NCBI GenBank assembly: GCA_017412115.1
Contig: JAFPYR010000012.1
Coordinates: 1 to 38,436 of the forward strand
Source: Bacteroidales bacterium
Lineage (GTDB): Bacteria > Bacteroidota > Bacteroidia > Bacteroidales > UBA3824
DNA: 38,436 bases
Direction: 5' to 3'
Of the stretch, positions 1-6,650 are shown in pieces. A program made the position numbers and the translations under genes. Under the pieces are notes generated by a model, which did no database searches, was not told the DNA's origin, and was given only the letters and a program-made list of their open reading frames with translations. Each line of letters starts with the position of its first letter. Within the stretch, counting starts at the first letter, position 1.

Positions 1-130
1 CAGATGTTTGCCGCCGACTTCTTTCAGATTCCGCCTCGCGACGGACACCCTTGTCTTAGGCTATGTGATTCCCACTATCAGGGCTCACTCGGGACTTCCA
101 CCCATTAGACTTCGCTCGTGCCGAGCATAC
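1..130 (-). mobile_element. 5' end of a group II intron (domain I, class IIC-like), cut by the window edge
   Basis: Read on the minus strand, this segment starts GTATG at 130 (group II 5' consensus GTGYG) and carries the conserved domain I blocks in the right order: the complement of 92-105 (GGGTGGAAGTCCCG), of 41-52 (AAGGGTGTCCGT), of 19-33 (GGAATCTGAAAGAAG) and of 6-15 (GGCGGCAAAC). From memory these match domain I of the Oceanobacillus iheyensis group IIC intron block by block. The rest of the ribozyme and any reverse transcriptase would lie left of base 1. The 5' splice junction falls directly after the hairpin and T-run of a Rho-independent terminator, which is the known preferred target of class IIC introns. 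The class assignment is inferred; group II identity is well supported by the motifs. Confidence 0.85.
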
Positions 131-168
131 TAAAAAAAACGGACGGTTTTTAGCCGCCCGTTTTTTTA
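131..168 (-). terminator. Rho-independent terminator, 5' exon of the group II intron
   Basis: An 8-bp stem pairs 139-146 with 154-161 around a 7-base loop. On the minus strand the one odd pair is a G-U wobble; on the plus strand it would be an A-C mismatch, so the terminator belongs to the minus-strand ATPase gene. The minus-strand T-run lies at 131-138 and is followed at once by the intron. The stop codon of the ATPase gene (166-168) lies in the A-run just before the stem. Confidence 0.88.
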
Positions 169-1899
169 TTCCAAAATTTCCATTTTCCAACCTCTGAAAA
201 CCACCGCAGCCTTGTGAAGTTCCCATTTATTGGCATCACATTTTTCTTGGATTCTGTGGTCAGAAACGTATTTTTCCAACTGAATCTCGGCAGCGGATTT
301 CAGTTTTTGGACTTCTTCGTCTGACGAATTTTTCTTGCAGTATTTCAACTCAATGATGTATGCATGGCGTTTGTAACCGAGAGGTTCCAAATACAAATCC
401 GTAAAGCCGTGGTTTGCCTCCAACTCGGTGTAAGTCAAGAAACTTGAATTTTTGCAGAAATGCGACAGAAAAAATCCTTTCACAAAAAATTCGCCCTGAG
501 CGTCAAAATCTCTGACTGCAGAATTTTCGTCCATAACAGAAGCGATGTAAGAAATAAACGGTTTGCAGTCGCCCTGAAAAACCAGCGTAGTCCAAAGCGA
601 ACCCAAAGTCGCAATGTCAGTCCGCCAGCCGATTGACAGCGAAAAACATTTTTCCAAATATTTGCAATACTGCTGACGGACAGTATCGTTAGGGACGACA
701 AACGCAGGAATACCCCTTTCGTCAATACCGAAAGTCAAAAGTCCCATATAATAAAGCAGGCTTTGCAAATTTTCCGGCGCAGAAAGTTCCGCAATCGCAA
801 ATTCGGGATTGAGTTCAAAATACGTTCTGCCGGTGTTGACAATGTCGAGAATAATCCGTGATTTTTCTCCGAAAGTGTTTTCGATTTTCACCATCTTTTC
901 CATCTTGAAAAAGTCGGTTTTGACGTTGGGGTCAACTAATTTTTCGGGAATTGTACCGTTGCCGTCAATATAGTTTTGCATAAAATACAAAGCCATATCC
1001 GGATTGAAAACACGCTCTTTTTCAATCATATCCGACGCAAAACAATAATTATTGTAATGCGGTTTCATAATTTCAATGAGTTCGTCAACCGAATGTTTGA
1101 AAACGCCGGTTGAATCACGGTAGTATTCAAACATTTTTCTGACATCACTTTCTGAAAAGCCCATTGCATCGTTAAACAGCCCCTTTACCGAAAGATTCCG
1201 CGCAATATTAAAACCGCTTGTAACGTCGCTAAGTGTCAGCGGCGAAACACCAGTAATAAAAATTCTCTCAACGGGTGCCTCATTGTCGGTTGTCATCGCT
1301 TTCAAAACGTTGAAAAATAAGCGGAAAAATCCGTCGCCGTGAGTAAGTTCTTTGTAGGCATCCTCGTCTGTGGAAAACAATGTGTTGGAAAAATTATCGT
1401 ACTCGTCTATCATAATGTAGATTTTGTACGGAGATTTTTCTGCAATCATAAGAAGTTTTGACAAAGCGACATTGCTTTTTCCATCCGAAGACAAAACTAA
1501 TTGCATGGCGTTTTCCGGCAGATAATCCTTATACCTGTCAACAAAGGCAATCACCGTGTCATAAACTTTTATATTAAATGACTCCTCGACATACTCTTTC
1601 CGGCTGTCAACCGCCGAAAAATTGAATTTCAAAATCATATACTTTCCTTGTTTCGGCGTGGTACGATTAAAAATGTCCAATCCGCCGAAATTCTGTTCAT
1701 AGGCGTCTTTTCTCAAAACGTCGTAATAAGCAGACAACATATTGAGAAAAAGACTTTTACCGAAACGTCTCGGACGAAGAAACATAATGTATTTGGCGGC
1801 GTTTTCAAAATAAGGAATGTACGCCGTCTTGTCAACATAATACGAATTTTCTTTGCGGATGGTTACATAATCCGTCTCGCCGTATGGAAGAAGTCTCAT
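166..1899 (-). CDS. AAA-ATPase-like / PD-(D/E)XK nuclease-like protein (PF09820 + DUF1703 type)
   Basis: A 577-residue protein of the large Bacteroidota family that joins an N-terminal ATPase-like domain to a C-terminal restriction-endonuclease-like fold. A Walker A variant (RPRRFGKS) lies at residues 42-49 and a Walker B stretch (IMIDEYD) at 162-168. Near the C-terminus, an acidic TDLYLEP stretch followed by IIELKY about 13 residues later gives the D...ExK pattern of PD-(D/E)XK nucleases. Length is normal for the family. The function is unknown; a defence or mobile-element role is often suspected because members are multicopy and strain-variable. A minus-strand -7 box at 1925-1932 supports the start. 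The gene ends inside the terminator that carries the intron. Confidence 0.85.
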   Translation of the reverse strand: MRLLPYGETDYVTIRKENSYYVDKTAYIPYFENAAKYIMFLRPRRFGKSLFLNMLSAYYDVLRKDAYEQNFGGLDIFNRTTPKQGKYMILKFNFSAVDSRKEYVEESFNIKVYDTVIAFVDRYKDYLPENAMQLVLSSDGKSNVALSKLLMIAEKSPYKIYIMIDEYDNFSNTLFSTDEDAYKELTHGDGFFRLFFNVLKAMTTDNEAPVERIFITGVSPLTLSDVTSGFNIARNLSVKGLFNDAMGFSESDVRKMFEYYRDSTGVFKHSVDELIEIMKPHYNNYCFASDMIEKERVFNPDMALYFMQNYIDGNGTIPEKLVDPNVKTDFFKMEKMVKIENTFGEKSRIILDIVNTGRTYFELNPEFAIAELSAPENLQSLLYYMGLLTFGIDERGIPAFVVPNDTVRQQYCKYLEKCFSLSIGWRTDIATLGSLWTTLVFQGDCKPFISYIASVMDENSAVRDFDAQGEFFVKGFFLSHFCKNSSFLTYTELEANHGFTDLYLEPLGYKRHAYIIELKYCKKNSSDEEVQKLKSAAEIQLEKYVSDHRIQEKCDANKWELHKAAVVFRGWKMEILE

Positions 1900-1924
1900 G
1901 ATTTACGAAAAAAATTAATTTTTA

Positions 1925-1932
1925 CAAAAATA
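1925..1932 (-). promoter_or_regulatory. Bacteroidota -7 box of the ATPase/nuclease gene
   Basis: On the minus strand it reads TATTTTTG (TAnnTTTG), 25 bases before the start codon at 1899. A possible -33 TTG lies at 1949-1951; the 16-base spacer is slightly short. Confidence 0.55.
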
Positions 1933-1983
1933 GAAAATTTTTATCACTCAAAAAACTTTTTCCAACTTTACCCGCAAAAAATT

Positions 1984-2013
1984 TTGCCGTTGTTGTTATT
2001 TGTCTTATTTTTG
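1984..2013 (+). promoter_or_regulatory. Promoter of the DUF4143 ATPase gene, copied from the radical SAM promoter
   Basis: The -33 TTG is at 1984-1986 and the -7 box TATTTTTG at 2006-2013, spacer 19. The bases from 2011 to about 2037 match 4471-4498, in front of the intact radical SAM gene, with two mismatches. This indicates a shared origin of the two promoter regions. Confidence 0.65.
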
Positions 2014-2035
2014 CACAAACTCCCGATTTTTCAGT

Positions 2036-2097
2036 AAAATACGGAGTACAACTCCTGATTTTACAAGAAAATACGGAGTATAACTCCTGATTTTACA
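2036..2097 (+). repeat. Tandem 30-base repeats, each a hairpin, in the leader of the DUF4143 gene
   Basis: Two units (2036-2065 and 2068-2097) differ at one base. Each contains the inverted repeat GGAGT-AYA-ACTCC flanked by AAAAT and GATTTT, so the whole unit can form an imperfect hairpin. The preceding bases 2019-2035 resemble a further half unit. The array lies between the -7 box and the start codon, so it is probably transcribed into the 5' leader. It might be an operator, an RNA element or a recombination site; nothing here decides between these. Confidence 0.8.
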
Positions 2098-2118
2098 GTT
2101 TTTTAAAAAGTTAAAACT

Positions 2119-3264
2119 ATGATTAGCAGATATTTAACTATAACCGATGCAAAAGAAGGCAGTGTTTTCCTTTTTGGAGCAAGACAAACTGGAAAAACAA
2201 CACTGTTGCTGCAACTTTTTCCCGAAAACAAGTTTTACGACTTGTTGGAAAACGATACTTTTGAACGTTTCAGAAGAAATCCTTCGTTGTTAAGGCAAGA
2301 ACTGATGACTTTAAATGAAGGCGACATCGTCATAATTGATGAAATTCAACTCATTCCCGAACTTCTAAACGAGGTTCACTGGCTTATTGTACGCAAAAAT
2401 TTGCATTTTATTCTCAGCGGTTCAAGCGCAAGAAAACTCAAACGTAAAGGTGTTAACACTTTGGGCGGCAGAGCGTTACTAAACATTCTCTATCCGCTCA
2501 CCTCAGATGAAGTTCCAGATTTTGACTTAATTCGGGCCATAAACCACGGCATGATTCCAAGCCACTACTTGTCAAGTGCGGCAATGATTCAGAAAAAACT
2601 CCAAGCATACATTTCTGTTTACCTGAAAGAGGAAATAAAAGCCGAGGCGTTAGTCAGAAATTTGAGTACTTTCAACCGCTTTTTAGAAGTTGCAGCCCTG
2701 ACAAACGGCGAAATGGTCAACTACAACAACATCGCGCAAGACTGCGGAATTGACGCAAAAACGGTTAAAGAATACTTTGCAATTCTTGAAGAAACGTTAA
2801 TAGGCTTTATGGTTCCGGCTTTTGAAAAGACAGTAAAACGCCGCTTAAACCAAGCACCGAGATTTTATTTTTTTGATGTCGCTCTACCGAATTATCTGCT
2901 GAAAAGAACAAACCTTCAACCCGGCTCGGAAGATTTCGGACATTCGTTCGAGCACCTTATGATTCAGGAAATCAGGGCTTTTCTCGGTTATAACAACTAT
3001 GAAAACGCCTTAACGTTTTGGCACACGTATTCGGGTTACGAAGTGGACGCGGTTTTGTGCGGCGGAAAAACGGCAATCGAATTCAAATCCTCAAAAGAGG
3101 TGCAGTCCAAACATCTTAAAGGTCTGAAAGCGTTCAAAGAAGAACACCCTGAGGCGCGTTTGATAATAGTTTCATTGGACAAAGAACCGAGGATTTTCAA
3201 CGAAGTGGAAGTCCTTCCGGCAGAAATATTTTTGAAAAAACTTTGGAACAAAGAAATCATTTAA
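2119..3264 (+). CDS. ATP-binding protein, AAA_14 / DUF4143 family
   Basis: A 381-residue protein. Residues 20-27 (GARQTGKT) form Walker A and 71-75 (VIIDE) Walker B. A sensor-like ILSGSSARKL lies at 98-107 with GGR at 117-119. A winged-helix-like linker spans roughly 190-230. The C-terminal DUF4143 part ends in EVDAVL (308-313) and AIEFKSS (319-325), the D...ExK pattern of a nuclease-like fold. Such genes are common, often multicopy and strain-variable in Bacteroidota; their substrate is not known. The gene lies between a radical SAM promoter copy and a stub of the radical SAM gene, 8 bases upstream of the stub's ATG, so it appears to be cargo placed between promoter and gene. Confidence 0.88.
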   Translation: MISRYLTITDAKEGSVFLFGARQTGKTTLLLQLFPENKFYDLLENDTFERFRRNPSLLRQELMTLNEGDIVIIDEIQLIPELLNEVHWLIVRKNLHFILSGSSARKLKRKGVNTLGGRALLNILYPLTSDEVPDFDLIRAINHGMIPSHYLSSAAMIQKKLQAYISVYLKEEIKAEALVRNLSTFNRFLEVAALTNGEMVNYNNIAQDCGIDAKTVKEYFAILEETLIGFMVPAFEKTVKRRLNQAPRFYFFDVALPNYLLKRTNLQPGSEDFGHSFEHLMIQEIRAFLGYNNYENALTFWHTYSGYEVDAVLCGGKTAIEFKSSKEVQSKHLKGLKAFKEEHPEARLIIVSLDKEPRIFNEVEVLPAEIFLKKLWNKEII

Positions 3265-3272
3265 TCTAAAAA

Positions 3273-3378
3273 ATGTACCGCGATTACGCTTCATACATAA
3301 AAGAAAAATTCGGAATGAGGGTGCAAAAAATCGCCCTGAATCCCGGTTTTAACTGCCCGAACAGAGATGGCAAAATCG
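3273..3378 (+). pseudogene. 5' stub of a YhcC-type radical SAM gene
   Basis: These 106 bases align without gaps to the first 106 bases of the intact gene at 4507-4612 (96 of 106 identical). The stub encodes the first 35 residues, including the first cluster cysteine (Cys28), but lacks the other two cysteines and the whole barrel. The ten differences touch nine codons; eight are synonymous and one changes Thr15 to Met. Similarity stops abruptly after 3378. The frame then stays open to 3491 only by reading through a terminator hairpin, so no functional product is expected. Confidence 0.9.
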
Positions 3379-3392
3379 TTATAAAACATAAA

Positions 3393-3430
3393 ACGGACGG
3401 TTTTTTAACGCCGTCCGTTGTTGTTTTTTT
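3393..3430. terminator. Terminator hairpin after the stub, usable on both strands
   Basis: A perfect 8-bp stem pairs 3393-3400 (ACGGACGG) with 3411-3418. It is followed on the plus strand by a T-rich tail (TTGTTGTTTTTTT) and on the minus strand by TTTTATGTTTT. It closes the DUF4143 transcript and also lies just behind the stop codon of the minus-strand gene at 3430. It belongs to the same hairpin family as the terminators at 139-161 and 15061-15084. Confidence 0.8.
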
Positions 3431-3879
3431 CAAGCCTTCGCTTTTATCTGTGCTGCAAGTTTTTTGCTTTCTTCTTCATCTAAAACTCTAACCTCATCAC
3501 AAGGCTTATAAAGATAATCTTCAAACTTGAAATTCTGAAGATAAACCTTCGTAAAATCCTTATTGTGAAGGACTTTCATAATGTCATACGAATTAGGAAG
3601 TTTTCTCTCAACAAGCGTGAATTTTTCAGCACCGCAATAATAAACAGTCTCCTTTGAAAGCAGTTTTATAATGCCTAACAAAATTAACACTATCCCGAAA
3701 ATAAACAACGCCATTGTTAATGCACCATTGTCCGGATCAACAACACTTTGAATGTATGACATTGATAATCCGATTATTATAGCGATTATCCATTTATAAT
3801 TAATTTCCTTTTTGGGGACAATACTTCCATTAGTGATTTTTTCAATATCACTATCAAGAGATAAAATTTCTTTTTCCAT
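3430..3879 (-). CDS. Small membrane protein of unknown function
   Basis: A 149-residue protein that I do not recognise. A charged N-terminus (1-28) is followed by two hydrophobic segments at about 30-46 and 53-73 separated by a short acidic turn, then a soluble C-terminal domain of about 75 residues ending in a Lys/Ala-rich helix. This fits an inner-membrane protein with a cytoplasmic tail. The start codon is not supported by a clear promoter or ribosome site. The coding sequence ends at the T-tail of the terminator at 3393-3430. It lies, with the lipoprotein upstream, in the stretch separating the radical SAM stub from the intact gene. Confidence 0.65.
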   Translation of the reverse strand: MEKEILSLDSDIEKITNGSIVPKKEINYKWIIAIIIGLSMSYIQSVVDPDNGALTMALFIFGIVLILLGIIKLLSKETVYYCGAEKFTLVERKLPNSYDIMKVLHNKDFTKVYLQNFKFEDYLYKPCDEVRVLDEEESKKLAAQIKAKA

Positions 3880-3961
3880 TTTTTATAAACTTTTTTTAAA
3901 TTAACTTTTTCGTGTTTTTTTTTAAGTTAGTTGTCATAAGTTTTCTAAAAAAAGGAAAAAA

Positions 3962-4327
3962 TCAATTTCGCATAACACACAAAAAATAAAGATAAAATCC
4001 AACTATGAACCGCGAGGACATGAAAACTAAAAAGTCGGATTTTTTAGATTTGATTTGAGTTTTTAAAACCGAATTTGAAAATACTTTGTCATAACTTTTG
4101 AATTTTGACAATACCCTTACCGTAGAAAAAACAACGGAATTTCCGCTGCCGTAAAACGAGGCTTCGCTATTGATTTTATTGTCGAAAGAAAATTCTTTGC
4201 CGGAAGAAGATTCAGTATTTTTTATAACGCTTTTGTCTAAATTTTTTGCATAAACCCCTCCGTCCTGCACTTTAGCACAAGAACACAACAAAAACGTTAA
4301 AAATAATATGAAAACTTTTAGTTTCAT
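3962..4327 (-). CDS. Small lipoprotein of unknown function
   Basis: A 121-residue protein with a lipoprotein signal: a Lys-rich start, a hydrophobic core rich in Leu and Phe, and the lipobox LCSC with the lipidated cysteine at residue 17. The mature part is rich in Ser, Lys and Asn and has no domain I recognise; the C-terminal stretch FIVGFYLYFLC is oddly hydrophobic and could reflect a decayed or shifted end. It is on the same strand as the membrane protein at 3430-3879, 82 bases upstream of it, and may be co-transcribed. Possibly a degraded gene. Confidence 0.5.
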   Translation of the reverse strand: MKLKVFILFLTFLLCSCAKVQDGGVYAKNLDKSVIKNTESSSGKEFSFDNKINSEASFYGSGNSVVFSTVRVLSKFKSYDKVFSNSVLKTQIKSKKSDFLVFMSSRFIVGFYLYFLCVMRN

Positions 4328-4444
4328 TTATTTCCTTGAGGATTTTTCATGTGTAAAAAAATCTCTATTTCAAAGTATATTTTGATTTTCGTTTTTTTAC
4401 CAATTATAATTCTACAAAAATAACAAAAAAATCAATAAAAAAAA

Positions 4445-4473
4445 TCATCTGTAATATTTTTTTAATATCTTTG
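4445..4473 (+). promoter_or_regulatory. Promoter of the radical SAM gene
   Basis: The -7 box TATCTTTG is at 4466-4473, 33 bases before the ATG. No TTG stands at the ideal distance upstream; the region is AT-rich. The bases from 4471 on are shared with the DUF4143 promoter near 2011. Confidence 0.6.
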
Positions 4474-4506
4474 CACAAACTTCTGATTTTTCAGTAATTT
4501 TCAGAC

Positions 4507-5388
4507 ATGTACCGCGATTACGCTTCATATATTAAAGAAAAATTCGGAACAAGGGTTCAAAAAATAGCCCTGAATCCCGGATTTAATTGCCCAAACAGAG
4601 ACGGCAAAATCGGCCTCGGCGGTTGTACGTATTGCAACAATCAGACTTTCAGCCCGTTTTACGTTAAAGGCCTCACTCCTACCAACAAACAATTAGAACA
4701 AGGAATTGCTTTCTTTTCAAAAAAATATAAATGTCAAAAATACATTGCATATTTTCAATCCTACACCAACACGTATGCCGATATTGAAACTCTCGAAAAA
4801 ATTTATTATCAAGCACTTAATAACGAAAATGTTATCGGACTAACCGTTGCAACCCGCCCCGACTGCATCGACGAAAACGTTCTAAAACTTTTACAAAAAA
4901 TCAGCGAAAAATACTACACAGTCCTTGAACTTGGCGTGGAAAGTTGCTACGACAAAACGTTAAAGATGATTAACCGCGGACACACTTTTTGTCAAGCCGA
5001 ACAAGCAATAAAAAAAGCCGCGACATTCGGCCTTGAACTTTGCGCACACCTTATAATGTATCTTCCCGGCGAAACCGAAGAAATGATGCTCAAAACTGCG
5101 GACATCATGTCGGCTCTGCCCGTTAAAATCCTAAAACTTCATCAACTTCAAATCATTAAAGGGACAAAAATGGAGCAGCAATTCAAAGAAAATCCCGAAC
5201 TTTTTTCCCTGCCTTCGGCCGATGAATATGCAGATTTCGTAGCAAAATACATTTCAAAAACAAGACCAGATATGATTTTTGAACGTTTCATCAGCGAATC
5301 TCCGATGCAATTAATCGTAGCCCCGAAATGGAACGGAATTAAAAACAAAGAGTTCTTAGAAAAACTAAAAAAACGATTGGAGAAATAA
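4507..5388 (+). CDS. Radical SAM protein, TIGR01212 / YhcC family
   Basis: A 293-residue radical SAM protein. The iron-sulfur cluster cysteines are Cys28, Cys40 and Cys43 in the spacing typical of this family (C-x11-C-x2-C, CPNRDG...GGCTYC). Downstream come the family motifs YFQSYTNTYA, TRPDCID, ELGVES and HLIMYLPGET, all in the TIM-barrel core. The length is close to that of YhcC. The exact reaction is not established for the family. The gene is intact, and its first 106 bases recur as a stub at 3273-3378. The start at 4507 is supported by the promoter at 4466-4473 and by conservation with the stub. Confidence 0.92.
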   Translation: MYRDYASYIKEKFGTRVQKIALNPGFNCPNRDGKIGLGGCTYCNNQTFSPFYVKGLTPTNKQLEQGIAFFSKKYKCQKYIAYFQSYTNTYADIETLEKIYYQALNNENVIGLTVATRPDCIDENVLKLLQKISEKYYTVLELGVESCYDKTLKMINRGHTFCQAEQAIKKAATFGLELCAHLIMYLPGETEEMMLKTADIMSALPVKILKLHQLQIIKGTKMEQQFKENPELFSLPSADEYADFVAKYISKTRPDMIFERFISESPMQLIVAPKWNGIKNKEFLEKLKKRLEK

Positions 5389-5428
5389 AAAAAATCACAA
5401 AAAATTTTTATGAAAAAAAAATAATACA

Positions 5429-5436
5429 TACCTTTG
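5429..5436 (+). promoter_or_regulatory. -7 box of the tRNA-Gly gene
   Basis: TACCTTTG, 15 bases before the tRNA 5' end; the tRNA-Arg gene carries an identical box at the same distance. Confidence 0.7.
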
Positions 5437-5451
5437 CCTTAGAAAAACAAT

Positions 5452-5524
5452 GCGGAAATAGCTCAATTGGTAGAGTGTGAGCTTCCCAAGCTCAAGGTTG
5501 CGGGTTCGAGACCCGTTTTCCGCT
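5452..5524 (+). tRNA. tRNA-Gly (anticodon CCC)
   Basis: A 73-base cloverleaf. The acceptor stem GCGGAAA pairs with TTTCCGC and the discriminator is T, as in bacterial tRNA-Gly. The D arm is GCTC...GAGT, the anticodon stem TGAGC/GCTCA holds loop TTCCCAA with anticodon CCC (reads GGG), and the T arm is CGGGT-TCGAGAC-CCG type. CCA is not encoded. Confidence 0.95.
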
Positions 5525-5570
5525 CTAAATTCCTTTTTTACCTTTTTATTTTAATTACAATTATACTAAT

Positions 5571-6572
5571 ATGAAAAAATTTTTTATTACGCTGACATTC
5601 TTAAGTTTAGCGGTATTTTGTATGTCTCAAAAGCCGGTCAATCCGAATGTCTCTGACGAGGCAAAAAACTTGCTTCAAAAACTTTACTCTCTTAACGGCA
5701 AACAAACTCTTGCCGGTCAGCACAACTACCCTCTTTACAGCGATATTTTTATCGAAAGAGTTCATAATCTGACTGATAAATATCCCGTTGTGGTAGGTCA
5801 AGATTTCGGTTACAGCGAACCCGGAACATTAGACGGCATTAATTTTCGTCAAAGAATTGTGGACAACGCAATCAAATGGCACAAAAAAGGCGCAATCATA
5901 ACCCTTATGTGGCACGCCGTACCGCCAAATCACAAAGGAAACTTCACAATTTGGAAAGGCGAACACGGTATTCAATCAAAATTAACTGACAAAGAATGGA
6001 AAGATCTTCTCACCGAAGGCACCGAAATCAACAACAACTGGAAATCGCAGGTTGATGTCATCGCGTTTTTCTTAAAACAACTTCAAGACGAAAAAGTACC
6101 CGTGATTTTCCGCCCGTACCACGAGATGAACGGCGACTGGTTTTGGTGGGGTTATAACGAAGAAAATTACCGCCGACTTTACCAAATGCTTTACAAACGT
6201 CTGACCGATTATCACAAAATCAACAACCTGCTTTGGGTTTTCAACGCTAACGAATTAGGCAGCCCGAATGTCAAAGGTTATGACGGTTTTTATCCGGGCG
6301 ACGAATATGTTGACATTCTCGCGACAGATTTTTATTCAAGCGGCTACAAAGGAAAAGATTATGAACTTTTACAAAAACTCGGTAAAGGCAAACTCATTGC
6401 TATCGGCGAGTGCGGAAAACTGCCGACAATAGAACTTTTAAAACAACAACCGAAATGGGCTTGGTTTATGTGTTGGAGCGAATTTCTCGAAACCGCCAAC
6501 AACGATTGGGGCATCAGACACGACCTCTACCACTGCGACCAAGTTATGACATTAGACGAATACACTAAATAA
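5571..6572 (+). CDS. GH26 glycoside hydrolase (probable beta-mannanase), secreted
   Basis: A 333-residue protein with a signal peptide of about 19 residues. GH26 enzymes are retaining hydrolases, mostly endo-beta-1,4-mannanases. The acid/base is Glu185 in RPYHEMNGDWFWWG (181-194) and the nucleophile Glu280 in IAIGECGKLP (277-286), both in the expected strands of the barrel; MWHAVPP (113-119) is also typical. The C-terminus ends with the barrel, with no binding module. Codon use is AT-rich like the core genes, unlike the second GH26 gene 78 bases downstream. No clear promoter box is visible, so read-through from the tRNA is possible. Product localisation is periplasmic or outer membrane. Confidence 0.9.
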   Translation: MKKFFITLTFLSLAVFCMSQKPVNPNVSDEAKNLLQKLYSLNGKQTLAGQHNYPLYSDIFIERVHNLTDKYPVVVGQDFGYSEPGTLDGINFRQRIVDNAIKWHKKGAIITLMWHAVPPNHKGNFTIWKGEHGIQSKLTDKEWKDLLTEGTEINNNWKSQVDVIAFFLKQLQDEKVPVIFRPYHEMNGDWFWWGYNEENYRRLYQMLYKRLTDYHKINNLLWVFNANELGSPNVKGYDGFYPGDEYVDILATDFYSSGYKGKDYELLQKLGKGKLIAIGECGKLPTIELLKQQPKWAWFMCWSEFLETANNDWGIRHDLYHCDQVMTLDEYTK

Positions 6573-6596
6573 AAATAGTTTTTTAAAAATTTTTAT

Positions 6597-6620
6597 GGGG
6601 CTATAAAAGCCCCTTTTTTT
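6597..6620 (+). terminator. Terminator after the first GH26 gene
   Basis: The stem GGGGCT (6597-6602) pairs with AGCCCC (6608-6613) around a 5-base loop, followed by seven T. It separates the two GH26 genes into different transcripts. Confidence 0.9.
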
Positions 6621-6650
6621 TATAATATTTATCACCAATTACTAAAAGTC

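Noticed and set aside
1..133. Open plus-strand frames at the left edge that could encode the end of a protein
   Set aside because: The minus strand carries the ordered conserved blocks of group II intron domain I, which explains the sequence; the short peptides are by-products.
2036..2097. Start of a CRISPR array
   Set aside because: Two adjacent hairpin units with only 2 bases between them and no spacers or cas genes.
3273..3491. A 72-codon open frame starting at the radical SAM stub
   Set aside because: Only the first 35 codons are homologous; the rest reads through a terminator hairpin.
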